This document shows positions 8,907-16,673 of a stretch of DNA of 64,000 bases, piece by piece. The notes beneath the pieces are model-generated. The model saw nothing but the letters and a program-made list of their open reading frames with translations, was not told the DNA's origin and ran no database searches. The stretch covers positions 188,261 to 252,260 of the forward strand of contig NZ_AFWT01000003.1 of NCBI RefSeq assembly GCF_000224065.1. Reading direction: 5' to 3'. Both the position numbers and the translations under genes were made by a program. Every line of letters begins with the position of its first letter. Position 1 is the first letter of the stretch. Source of the stretch: Thiorhodococcus drewsii AZ1. Its GTDB lineage: Bacteria; Pseudomonadota; Gammaproteobacteria; Chromatiales; Chromatiaceae.

Positions 8907-9839
8907 ATGGGCTATGCAACGGGGATATCGTCGGCGATCTCGCTGGTCGCGTTTCTGCTGGCGCTCGATACGGCGCGGGCGGTTGAGGCGCCGACAGGGT
9001 TTGGAGCGGCGGACGCTGAATCCATATCCCTGTCACTTGCGCATCCGAAGACGGCTGACGCGGTACTCAGGCCGCCGCTGCAACTGGCCGAGGTCTATGC
9101 TGAGGGCGTCGATCTCTCGCGCTATTGGGTCAGCGAGAAGCTCGACGGCGTGCGCGCCTATTGGGACGGATCGCGTCTCGTCAGTCGTGGAGGACATGAA
9201 ATCCATGCGCCGGACTGGTTCACGGCCGGTTTTCCCTCAGTTGCGCTGGATGGCGAGCTTTGGATGCGTCGGGGTGACTTTGCGCGTCTGTCCGGGACCG
9301 TCCGTCATCAGCAACCGGATGAGGCCGCCTGGCGCGAGGTGCGCTTCATGGCCTTCGATCTGCCGACCTCGGGCGAGCCTTTCGGGAGCCGTTTGACACG
9401 ACTGCGGTCCCTGGTCGGCACATCGGATGCCCCCTATCTGTTCGGGGTCGATCAGTTCCGCGTGTCCGATCATGAGGCGCTCATGACGCATCTTGCGTCA
9501 TTGGTTGCGGCGGGCGGCGAGGGGTTGATGCTGCATCGCGAGGATGCCTTCTACCGCGAGGGGCGCACCTCCGGCCTGCTCAAGCTCAAGCCCTATCTGG
9601 ATGACGAGGCCATTGTCCTCGGACAGCTTCCGGGACGGGGTAAGTACGAGGGAATGCTGGGCTCGCTGCTGGTCGAGGATCGACAGGGACGACGATTTCG
9701 GATCGGAACCGGGTTCTCGGATGCCGAGCGGGACGATCCGCCGCCGCTTGGAAGCTGCGTGACCTTTCGCTATCGGGGCCATACGAGCAGCGGGTTGCCA
9801 CGCTTCGCCAGCTATCTGCGCCGTTGCGATCCGGAGTGA
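8907..9839 (+). CDS. exported ATP-dependent DNA ligase (Lig E type)
   Basis: A 310-residue protein starting at an ATG preceded by GGGAG. Residues 1-26 look like a secretion signal. The nucleotidyltransferase motif I SEKLDGVRAYWDG places the AMP-accepting lysine at 78. DGELW (motif III), FMAFDLP, EGLMLH and LLKLKPYLDDEA (motif V) follow, then a short OB-fold with IGTGFSDAERDDPP. Size and order match the small periplasmic ATP-dependent ligases of Neisseria, Haemophilus and Vibrio, which seal DNA nicks outside the cytoplasm and have been linked to DNA uptake or extracellular DNA. No competence gene lies beside it. It stands alone, between an empty stretch and a convergent cyclophilin gene. Confidence 0.85.
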   Translation: MGYATGISSAISLVAFLLALDTARAVEAPTGFGAADAESISLSLAHPKTADAVLRPPLQLAEVYAEGVDLSRYWVSEKLDGVRAYWDGSRLVSRGGHEIHAPDWFTAGFPSVALDGELWMRRGDFARLSGTVRHQQPDEAAWREVRFMAFDLPTSGEPFGSRLTRLRSLVGTSDAPYLFGVDQFRVSDHEALMTHLASLVAAGGEGLMLHREDAFYREGRTSGLLKLKPYLDDEAIVLGQLPGRGKYEGMLGSLLVEDRQGRRFRIGTGFSDAERDDPPPLGSCVTFRYRGHTSSGLPRFASYLRRCDPE

Positions 9840-9898
9840 AGACCCCGCCGGGAGGGCGCAACGTCTCATCTGGGGGACCGAGGCGGGATGGTGCTCTC

Positions 9899-9961
9899 GG
9901 TTTCGCTGCGCTGCATCCAGGCTACGGCTCGTAGCCCGGATGCGGCGAAAGCGGAATCCGG
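9899..9961. repeat. REP-like palindromic element
   Basis: Imperfect inverted arms meet around GGCTAC/GTAGCC: one holds TTTCGCTGCGCTGCATCC, the other GGATGCGGCGAAAG. The sequence has the form of intergenic REP/BIME elements common in proteobacterial genomes. It lies between the convergent ligase and cyclophilin genes. Confidence 0.7.
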
Positions 9962-9970
9962 TGAGGTTCC

Positions 9971-10534
9971 TCAGAGCTGGCGGCAGTCGGTCAGGGTGAC
10001 GTCGGTCTTTGGACGACCCGAGCGCGTTCCCTGCTCCTCCATGGCGCGCAGGACCGGCATGCCGTCGACCATCTGACCGAACACCACGTGATGGCCGTTA
10101 AGCCAGGGGGTCGCGGCCAGGGTGATGAAGAACTGCGAGCCGTTGGTGTCGGGACCGGCGTTGGCCATGGCGAGCTGGCCCGGTCCGGTGAAGTCGAGGT
10201 CGAAGTTTTCATCCGCGAAACGTGCGCCGTAGATGGATTTGCCGCCGGTGCCGTTGCCGTTGGTGATGTCGCCGCCCTGGACCATGAATCCCGGAATGAT
10301 GCGGTGGAAGGGGCTTCCGGCGAAATCGAGGCCGTCGCCTTTTTCCCCAGTGCAGAGTGCGCGGAAGTTCTCGGCGGTCTTGGGCGCCTTGTCTGCGAAC
10401 AGTTCCAGGGTGATGGTGCCGGCCGGCTGGCCGTCGATGCTGACGTCCATCGCGACCTTGGGGTTGGCCGCCATGGCGGAGGTGGCGGTCGCGGCCAGGA
10501 TCAGACTGGCGCAGAGTGTAGTTACCTTGGTCAT
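9971..10534 (-). CDS. periplasmic peptidyl-prolyl cis-trans isomerase (cyclophilin)
   Basis: Starting at the ATG at 10534, after GAGGAATAGAGAG, the protein has 187 residues. A cleavable signal (ends SAMA-ANP) precedes a complete cyclophilin fold: [14 protein letters not shown] holds the catalytic Arg, [19 protein letters not shown] is the active-site core, and [10 protein letters not shown] follows. It should catalyse proline isomerisation during folding of exported proteins. The longer in-frame extension to 10642 would bury the signal peptide and was rejected. The REP-like element lies just beyond the 3' end. Confidence 0.92.
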   Translation of the reverse strand: MTKVTTLCASLILAATATSAMAANPKVAMDVSIDGQPAGTITLELFADKAPKTAENFRALCTGEKGDGLDFAGSPFHRIIPGFMVQGGDITNGNGTGGKSIYGARFADENFDLDFTGPGQLAMANAGPDTNGSQFFITLAATPWLNGHHVVFGQMVDGMPVLRAMEEQGTRSGRPKTDVTLTDCRQL

Positions 10535-10659
10535 CTCTCTATTCCTCGGTGATATGTGATGGATGTGTGTTGCGGCGAGCACCCTCACCACAGTGAGTGC
10601 GATGGGGCGCGAATGGAGCGAGATAGCGGGCGATGGCGACAATCATCCCCTTGTTGGCC

Positions 10660-11112
10660 TCAGCAGTCGGGGCAGGGCTTCACGGGCAGACCGAGACGGA
10701 CCCAGCCCGGACCGTTCGAATTGCCCATCATGCCTTCCTTGACGTCGTAGACATGGGTGAATCCGCGCGAGATCAGCTCCTGCTGCATGTGTCGGCTGCG
10801 GTTTCCTGTGCGGCAGATGAGTCCGATGGGCGCCGAGCGGTCGCCGTCCACCGTCTGCAGAACCGCTTGGGCGAACCCGTCCGGTCCCTTGGGGTTATGC
10901 ATGTCGATACGATGGGCCATGGGGGCGACGCCGGTCTGGCGCCATTCCATGGGGGTGCGGACGTCGATGAGCGTGAGTTCGCCCTTGTTGGTCATGTCGA
11001 GCGCCTCGGGCGGCGAGAGTTGCGGCCCCGCAGCCTGCGAGCAGCCGATGACGAGTAGGGCGACGCCGAGGATGGTGGCGAGTGAAGGAATGGATCGATA
11101 CAGCTTGATCAT
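10660..11112 (-). CDS. rhodanese-domain lipoprotein (PspE-like)
   Basis: A 150-residue protein from the ATG at 11112. The N-terminal hydrophobic stretch ends in a lipobox (LVIGC, Cys near 21). One rhodanese domain follows: LTLIDVRTPMEWRQTG is the CH2A-like motif, and LICRTGNRS is the active loop carrying the catalytic cysteine. The protein ends in Cys-Pro-Asp-Cys. Likely a periplasmic or outer-membrane-anchored sulfurtransferase or persulfide carrier. It lies 125 nt upstream of the cyclophilin gene on the same strand and is divergent from the DUF853 ATPase gene. Confidence 0.85.
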   Translation of the reverse strand: MIKLYRSIPSLATILGVALLVIGCSQAAGPQLSPPEALDMTNKGELTLIDVRTPMEWRQTGVAPMAHRIDMHNPKGPDGFAQAVLQTVDGDRSAPIGLICRTGNRSRHMQQELISRGFTHVYDVKEGMMGNSNGPGWVRLGLPVKPCPDC

Positions 11113-11279
11113 GCGTCTCTTCCTGAAGGGTGATGTGGCCGATGTCGGGTTGTGCCGGCGCGGGCCAGAGAATGGCTCGGCGCAGATGATTTGGCACGGG
11201 CGTGCCGAATGCAATGGGTATACTCGTTGATGTTGTCATCGCCGAGCGACTGATCGTCGAATTACACGGAGTGCTGTCA

Positions 11280-12764
11280 ATGACGAATGTCTTTCTCATC
11301 GGCATGAGCGGTTCTCAAGAGATCTCCATGCTCGGGCGCATGGCCAATCGGCACGGTCTTGTGGCCGGGGCGACAGGGACCGGCAAGACGGTTACGCTGC
11401 AACGTCTGGCCGAAGGCTTCAGCCGCATGGGTGTGCCGGTCTTCCTGGCCGACGTGAAGGGCGATCTCGCCGGCATCGGCCAGCCAGGCGGCGACAATCC
11501 GCGTGTCGCCCAGCGGGTGGCCGAATTGACCCTGGAAGCGCGCGAAGGTTTCGTCCATGCCGCCAATCCGGTGATGTTCTGGGACATCTTCGGCGAGCAG
11601 GGGCATCCGCTGCGTACCACCATCAGCGAGCTGGGGCCGCTGCTCCTCTCGCGCCTGCTCAACCTCAACGAGGTGCAGGAGGGGGTGATCAACATCGTCT
11701 TCCAGGTTGCCGACGAGAACGGCTGGCTGTTGCTCGATCTCAAGGATCTGCGCGCCCTGTTGGCCCACGTTGCGGACAATGCAGGCAGTCTACGGACCCG
11801 TTACGGCAGCGTCTCCAGGGCCAGCGTCGGTGCCATCCTGCGTCGTCTGCTCGCACTGGAGCGGCAGGACGGTGAGCGTCTGTTCGGCGAGCCGGCTCTG
11901 GCCCTGCAGGACATGATGCAGACCGACGTGCAGGGGCGCGGCTATATCAACGTCCTGGTCGCCGAGAAGCTGATCCATACGCCTGCGCTCTACTCCACCT
12001 TCCTGCTGTGGCTGCTGTCCGAACTCTTCGAGGAGCTGCCCGAGGTTGGCGATAGGGAGCGGCCGCGCATGGTGCTCTTCTTCGACGAGGCGCATCTGCT
12101 GTTCGACGATGCGCCCAAGGTCCTGCTCGACACGATCGAGAAGGTGGTGCGTCTGATCCGGTCCAAGGGTGTCGGCGTCTATTTCGTCACCCAGAATCCG
12201 CTCGACATCCCGGAAGACGTACTGGGCCAGCTCGGCAATCGGGTGCAGCACGCATTGCGTGCCTATACCCCGAAGGATCAGAAGGCGGTTCGGGCCGCAG
12301 CCCAGACCTTTCGTGAGAATCCGCAGCTGGACACCGAGGCGGTCATCACTGCGCTCGGGGTCGGGGAGGCGCTGGTTTCGACGCTGGACGAGGACGGCGT
12401 GCCGGGTATGGTGCGTCGGGTCGATATCGCCCCGCCGAGGAGCCAGCTCGGGCCGATCAGCATGGCCGAGCGCGAGACGCTGATGCGCGACTCGCTGGTT
12501 GCGGGCGTCTACGACACCTTGGTCGATCGAGAATCGGCCTACGAGATCCTGGAGCGTCGTGCGCAGGAGGCAGCCGCCTCGCGCGGATCGGAGCCCGAGG
12601 CCCCATCGTCCAGGCGCCGCTCAAGATCAGCTTCAGGTTCGCGTCAGAGTCCGATCGAGGCCTTTGCGACCAGCGCGATGCGCTCGCTCGGCACCCAGAT
12701 CGGCCGCCAGTTGGTGCGCGGCATCATGGGGTCCCTGCTGGGGGGCGGAACGCGCCGTCGCTGA
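11280..12764 (+). CDS. HerA/YjgR-like ATPase (DUF853)
   Basis: A 494-residue protein from the ATG at 11280, preceded by ACGGAG. The P-loop GATGTGKTVTL lies at about 32-42, then FLADVKGDLAGI, and Walker B MVLFFDEAHLLF. The finger motif VYFVTQNPLDIPEDVLGQLGNRVQHALRAYTPKDQKAV is split here as VYFVTQNPLDIPED (about 300) and GNRVQHALRAYTP. This is the DUF853 family (E. coli YjgR), related to HerA and FtsK DNA pumps but of unproven role. The C-terminus is basic and Ser/Arg-rich and ends in a Gly-rich GSLLGGGTRRR tail. It is divergent from the rhodanese gene with a 167-bp spacer. Confidence 0.88.
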   Translation: MTNVFLIGMSGSQEISMLGRMANRHGLVAGATGTGKTVTLQRLAEGFSRMGVPVFLADVKGDLAGIGQPGGDNPRVAQRVAELTLEAREGFVHAANPVMFWDIFGEQGHPLRTTISELGPLLLSRLLNLNEVQEGVINIVFQVADENGWLLLDLKDLRALLAHVADNAGSLRTRYGSVSRASVGAILRRLLALERQDGERLFGEPALALQDMMQTDVQGRGYINVLVAEKLIHTPALYSTFLLWLLSELFEELPEVGDRERPRMVLFFDEAHLLFDDAPKVLLDTIEKVVRLIRSKGVGVYFVTQNPLDIPEDVLGQLGNRVQHALRAYTPKDQKAVRAAAQTFRENPQLDTEAVITALGVGEALVSTLDEDGVPGMVRRVDIAPPRSQLGPISMAERETLMRDSLVAGVYDTLVDRESAYEILERRAQEAAASRGSEPEAPSSRRRSRSASGSRQSPIEAFATSAMRSLGTQIGRQLVRGIMGSLLGGGTRRR

Positions 12765-12779
12765 CTGTTCGGACGGGCT

Positions 12780-12806
12780 GCGTCCCCAAGGCGCACTTGG
12801 GGACGC
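12780..12806. terminator. perfect 11-bp inverted repeat between convergent genes
   Basis: GCGTCCCCAAG and CTTGGGGACGC form a perfect stem with a 5-nt loop. It sits in the short space between the convergent DUF853 and small-lipoprotein genes, where a bidirectional terminator is expected. No T-tract follows on either strand. Confidence 0.5.
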
Positions 12807-12815
12807 GGAACGTCG

Positions 12816-13166
12816 CTACTGGGATGCGTCCTCCGAGGCGGGTTTCGAGTCCAGCGATTCGCTGGCGGCTTCGAGCCGCTCGGCGGCTGCGTCGGCGGCC
12901 TTGGCCAGCCCTTCCTTCGCGCGGTCGACGGCGTTGTCGATCGAGGCGCCCGCCTTCTCCATGTTGTCGTTGGCCTGATCGAGCGCGCTCTGGGCGCGGG
13001 CGGAGCCCTCCTGAATGGCGGCGTCGATCTGTTTGCCGGCACGCTCGGCTGGGCCGGCTGGCGGTGGCGGTTCGCTTTGGTCGCATCCGGCGGCGATCAG
13101 CATGACGAGTGCGACGGCTCCGGCGCCGAGTTGGCGTGCGTTGCGGTTGAGATCTGCTCTTTGCAT
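12816..13166 (-). CDS. small Ala/Glu-rich lipoprotein
   Basis: A 116-residue protein whose N-terminal hydrophobic segment ends in the lipobox LIAAGC (Cys near 28). A proline run (EPPPPAGP) and a long amphipathic helix rich in Ala, Glu, Asp and Lys follow. The helix resembles late-embryogenesis-abundant or YtxH-like helical repeats. No enzyme motif is seen. It is probably an envelope-anchored structural or stress protein of unknown function. It lies just downstream of the GNAT gene on the same strand. Confidence 0.7.
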   Translation of the reverse strand: MQRADLNRNARQLGAGAVALVMLIAAGCDQSEPPPPAGPAERAGKQIDAAIQEGSARAQSALDQANDNMEKAGASIDNAVDRAKEGLAKAADAAAERLEAASESLDSKPASEDASQ

Positions 13167-13207
13167 CGGGTCTTTCTCCGTTTGACGTGGATCTGAGGGT
13201 CTTGGCG

Positions 13208-13819
13208 TCAGGCCCCTTCGCGTGGTTCCAGGCTCTTGAGCCAGAAGGTCATGGGCTTGGGGCTCTGTTCGGTGTCGTCGAGGTCCTTCCAGGTGTAGGT
13301 CGTTTCCAGTTCCGGATGCTTGACGTAGCCTCGGCGGGTCCAGAATGCGTCCAGCGGGACGTAATCGGCCGGGCGGCGCGGATGATCGAGCGGGCGCTGG
13401 ACACCGCAGAAGGCCGCGTGGGAAAAGCGCTTCAGTCCGCGCGCATAGTCCTCGCGCTCGGTGAAGAAACGCACGCCGAGTCCTCGTCCTCGGTACTCGG
13501 GGAGCAGGACGGATTCGCCGAAATAGAAGATCCGCTCCGGATCGTAACCCTGGGACAGGAATGGGCGTTTGAACTCCTCGGTCTCGTCGGCCATGGGCAG
13601 TCCGGTGGAGGCACCGACGACCCGTTCGCCATCCAGGACCAGGACGAAAAGGCTTTCGGGGGAGCGGCTGTAGGTCTCCAGGTAGTGCGCCTCATAGTGC
13701 AGGTCGCCGTCATACAGATAGGGCCATTCGCGAAAGACGCGGATCCTCAGCTCGGCGAGGGCCGGGACATGGGGTGCGATGGCGTCTCCCACATAGCGTT
13801 CCACGGTCAGCGCGTTCAT
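13208..13819 (-). CDS. GNAT family N-acetyltransferase
   Basis: A 203-residue protein from the ATG at 13819, which follows a good AAGGAG site; longer in-frame starts lack one. The GNAT core is visible: VLVLDGERVVGASTGLPM (beta4 region) and GESVLLPEYRGRGLGVRFF, the acetyl-CoA pyrophosphate-binding motif A (R/Q-x-x-G-x-G/A as RGRGLG). A conserved C-terminal WTRRGYVKHPELETTYTWKDLD follows. The acceptor substrate cannot be told from sequence. Confidence 0.85.
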   Translation of the reverse strand: MNALTVERYVGDAIAPHVPALAELRIRVFREWPYLYDGDLHYEAHYLETYSRSPESLFVLVLDGERVVGASTGLPMADETEEFKRPFLSQGYDPERIFYFGESVLLPEYRGRGLGVRFFTEREDYARGLKRFSHAAFCGVQRPLDHPRRPADYVPLDAFWTRRGYVKHPELETTYTWKDLDDTEQSPKPMTFWLKSLEPREGA

Positions 13820-13947
13820 GGCATCTCCTTTCGGGCATCGCTTGGTCGGAGGGTTCTGGACGTATCGTAAGGTCGCCAGCCTGGGGCTAGAATGCAAGCC
13901 GGCATTTTTCCGCTCAATGATCGCGCCCCGTTACGCCAGGAGTCGCA

Positions 13948-15939
13948 ATGACCTTGGACCTATCCCGCACCCGTTCCGAGACCGCCCGTTTGCGTCTGCT
14001 CCGGTCGTTTGTCTGTCTATTCTGTCTCGGTGCGCTGCCAGCCCAGGGTGACGACCTCTTGGTCTCGGATCGGCTGCAGCGGCTCAAGGGGATGAAGATC
14101 CAGGAGTTGCTCGACGTCTCGGTGACGTCCGTCTCCAGACGTCCACAGAAGTATGCGGATGCGGCAGCGGCCCTGTTCGTCATCTCCTCCGAGGACATTC
14201 GCCGTTCCGGAGCCACCCGTATCCCCGAGCTGTTGCGCATGGTGCCTGGGATCGAGGTGGCTCAGATCGACGCCAACAAATGGGCCATCTCATCGCGCGG
14301 CTTCAACGGGCGTTACGCGAGCAAGTTGCTAGTGCAGTTGGATGGACGGACCCTCTATACACCGCTCTATTCGGGCGTCTACTGGGATGCGCAGGATACC
14401 CTGCTCGATGACATCGAGCGTATCGAGGTCATCCGAGGGCCGGGCGCAACACTCTGGGGTGCCAACGCGGTCAACGGCATCATCAATATCATTACCCGCT
14501 CCGCGCACGATACGGAGGGGGGGCTGCTCGAGCTCGCGGTGGGCAACGAGGAGCGTACCTCCGGCGCCATCCGTTATGGTCTGCCGGTCGGTGATGGCGG
14601 GGCGCTGCGTGTCTATGCGAAGGGCTTCGAGCGCGATGGTAGCGTGACCCGCTCGGGCGAGGAGGGCGGCGATGATTGGCGCGGCGGGCAGCTTGGGTTT
14701 CGCGCCGACCTGGATCTCTCGACCGAGGACACTTTGACCCTCCAGGGCGATTATTACGACGGCGATGCTGGGGCGAACCTGGCCAGACGATCCGGGCTGA
14801 TCAGCGCCGAGGCGGACATCTCCGGAGGCAATCTGCTGGGCCGCTGGTCGCGTCAGCAGGGCATGGATTCGGCTTTGGCGCTGCAGATCTACTATGACCA
14901 GACGCGTCGCACCAACTGGACCCTGACCGAGATCCGAGACACCCTGGATATCGATCTCAAGCAGGACATCAACCTTGCGGGCCGGCATCTGCTGGTTTGG
15001 GGATTGGGGTATCGCACGACCCGCGACGATCTCTCGACCGGCCCTGGCTCGGCGCTCCGTTTGGATCCCTCGCGCCGCCAGGATACGATCCTGAGCGGTT
15101 TCATTCAGGACGATCTCTCGCTTGCCAATGGGCGGTTGCACCTGATCGTTGGCACCAAACTCGAGCGCAACGACTACACCCATTGGGAGTTGCAGCCGAA
15201 TATACGCCTGCTGTGGAATATGGCGACCGACACCAATCTCTGGGCCGCCGTTTCGCGCGCGGTGCGCACCAGCTCGCGCTTCGAGAGCGACTCCATCATC
15301 ATGGCCGGCCCTATCGTCATTTCGGGCAACCCGGAGCTGACGTCGGAGCGTCTAACCGCCTACGAGGTCGGGTTGCGCGCCCGTCCGCGCGAGAATCTCT
15401 CGATCGACCTGACCGCGTTCGTCAATCAGTACGATCATCTTCAGACCTATAAAATGGTCGGGCGCGGGCTTGTGCTCACCTACGACAACGGTGGGGACGG
15501 GATCGGCTATGGCGTGGAACTGGCGAGCAACTGGGATCTGACGCACGCTTGGCGCTTGAAGCTGGCCTATAGCTGGTTGCAGATGGAGCTGAACTCCGAT
15601 GAAAGTGCCTCTATCGCCTCGATCGATATCTACGATTCGGCCCCGCATCATCAGCTGAGTCTGCGCTCCTGGGTCGATATCGGATCGAATTGGGAGTTCG
15701 ATACCAACCTCTATTTTGTCGATGGAGTGGAGAACTTTGCCAGCGATGCCTACGTTCGGCTCGACGTGCGTTTAGGGTGGCGATTGGCGCCGGACATGGA
15801 ATTGAGTCTGATCGGACGGAATCTGAGTGACGATCATCATGGGGAGCTTTCCAATTTCCGCGGCGGCTCCGTGGCCGATGGTTTGGTCTATACCCAGGTG
15901 GAGCGTAGTCTGCTTCTACAAGCCAAGTGGTTCTTTTAG
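13948..15939 (+). CDS. TonB-dependent outer-membrane receptor
   Basis: A 663-residue protein with an N-terminal signal, a TonB-box-like LLDVSVTSVSRR, a plug domain (ISSEDIRRSGATRIPELLRMVPGI, IERIEVIRGPGATLWGANAVNG) and a C-terminal 22-strand-type barrel ending in an aromatic residue (KWFF). The plug is well conserved, so active uptake or ligand sensing is expected. This subfamily often sits beside YfiR-like and sensor-kinase genes, as here. The short N-terminus lacks a FecA-type signalling extension. The ligand (siderophore, sugar, cobalamin or other) cannot be told. It is followed after 98 bp by the YfiR-like gene on the same strand. Confidence 0.9.
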   Translation: MTLDLSRTRSETARLRLLRSFVCLFCLGALPAQGDDLLVSDRLQRLKGMKIQELLDVSVTSVSRRPQKYADAAAALFVISSEDIRRSGATRIPELLRMVPGIEVAQIDANKWAISSRGFNGRYASKLLVQLDGRTLYTPLYSGVYWDAQDTLLDDIERIEVIRGPGATLWGANAVNGIINIITRSAHDTEGGLLELAVGNEERTSGAIRYGLPVGDGGALRVYAKGFERDGSVTRSGEEGGDDWRGGQLGFRADLDLSTEDTLTLQGDYYDGDAGANLARRSGLISAEADISGGNLLGRWSRQQGMDSALALQIYYDQTRRTNWTLTEIRDTLDIDLKQDINLAGRHLLVWGLGYRTTRDDLSTGPGSALRLDPSRRQDTILSGFIQDDLSLANGRLHLIVGTKLERNDYTHWELQPNIRLLWNMATDTNLWAAVSRAVRTSSRFESDSIIMAGPIVISGNPELTSERLTAYEVGLRARPRENLSIDLTAFVNQYDHLQTYKMVGRGLVLTYDNGGDGIGYGVELASNWDLTHAWRLKLAYSWLQMELNSDESASIASIDIYDSAPHHQLSLRSWVDIGSNWEFDTNLYFVDGVENFASDAYVRLDVRLGWRLAPDMELSLIGRNLSDDHHGELSNFRGGSVADGLVYTQVERSLLLQAKWFF

Positions 15940-16037
15940 GGATTGGCTGCTAGCCGATTGGTCGGTCGCTCGATCGCACGTGTCTGTGCACGGATCGCGC
16001 GGAGAGGATTGTGGGCAATGTCGACGACGGAGAGTCG

Positions 16038-16673
16038 ATGAGACAGGTTCCTTTGGAAAGCAATTCCGCGCGTGAGCCAAAGGTCGGTGCTGGCGTCGTG
16101 GGGCGGTCGGTGGGGGGACTCCGTCTCTTCGCGTCCTGTGCGTCGTTCGTGCTTCTCTGTCTTGTCTTGGCCCGATCTCACGCCGAGAGCTTCTCCGAGG
16201 TTGAGGTCCGCGCCGTCTATCTCTTCAATTTCGCCGTCTTCGTCGACTGGCCTCCCACCGCGTTCGAATCTTCGACCAGCCCCATTCGCTATTGCGTCGT
16301 CGGGTCTCAGGCGCTGCGCGCCAGTCTGGAGGAGGTGCTGGCCGACGAGCATGTCGGTGGGCGGGCCTTGCGGCTCATATCGGCAAACGAGCCGCTGGAT
16401 TGGCGTCGCTGTCATCTGCTCTATATCGGACATGGCGCCAAGACGCGTGCGCGTCAGATCCTGAAAGCGGTCCGGGGGACGGCGGTTCTCACGATCGGTG
16501 CGTCGGAGGCGTTCGTTCGCGAAGGCGGCATGATCGGTCTGGTGCGTCGCGGCCAGCGTCTGAGGACGATCATCGATCGGGATGCGGCCGAGCGCGTCGG
16601 TATCCGCATCAGCTCGAAGCTTCTGCGTCTTTCAACTCTCGTCTCCGGCACCCGCGAAGGTGTTTCCCCATGA
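16038..16673 (+). CDS. YfiR family periplasmic protein (DUF4154)
   Basis: A 211-residue protein from the ATG at 16038 (after ACGGAGAG); an earlier in-frame ATG at 16011 is possible. After a hydrophobic export segment comes the YfiR-type domain: VRAVYLFNFAVFVDWP, PIRYCVVGS, WRRCHLLYIG, VLTIGASEAFVREGGMIGLV, and a final RISSKLLRLSTLV. In Pseudomonas, YfiR is a periplasmic repressor of the membrane diguanylate cyclase YfiN. Here the stop overlaps the start of a hybrid kinase (ATGA), so the likely partner is that kinase's periplasmic sensor region. Confidence 0.88.
   Translation: MRQVPLESNSAREPKVGAGVVGRSVGGLRLFASCASFVLLCLVLARSHAESFSEVEVRAVYLFNFAVFVDWPPTAFESSTSPIRYCVVGSQALRASLEEVLADEHVGGRALRLISANEPLDWRRCHLLYIGHGAKTRARQILKAVRGTAVLTIGASEAFVREGGMIGLVRRGQRLRTIIDRDAAERVGIRISSKLLRLSTLVSGTREGVSP

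Noticed and set aside
16292..16670. N-terminal extension of the hybrid kinase to 16292
   Set aside because: It overlaps the YfiR-like gene in another frame and shows no homology. The ATGA overlap at 16670 gives a normal membrane-spanning start.
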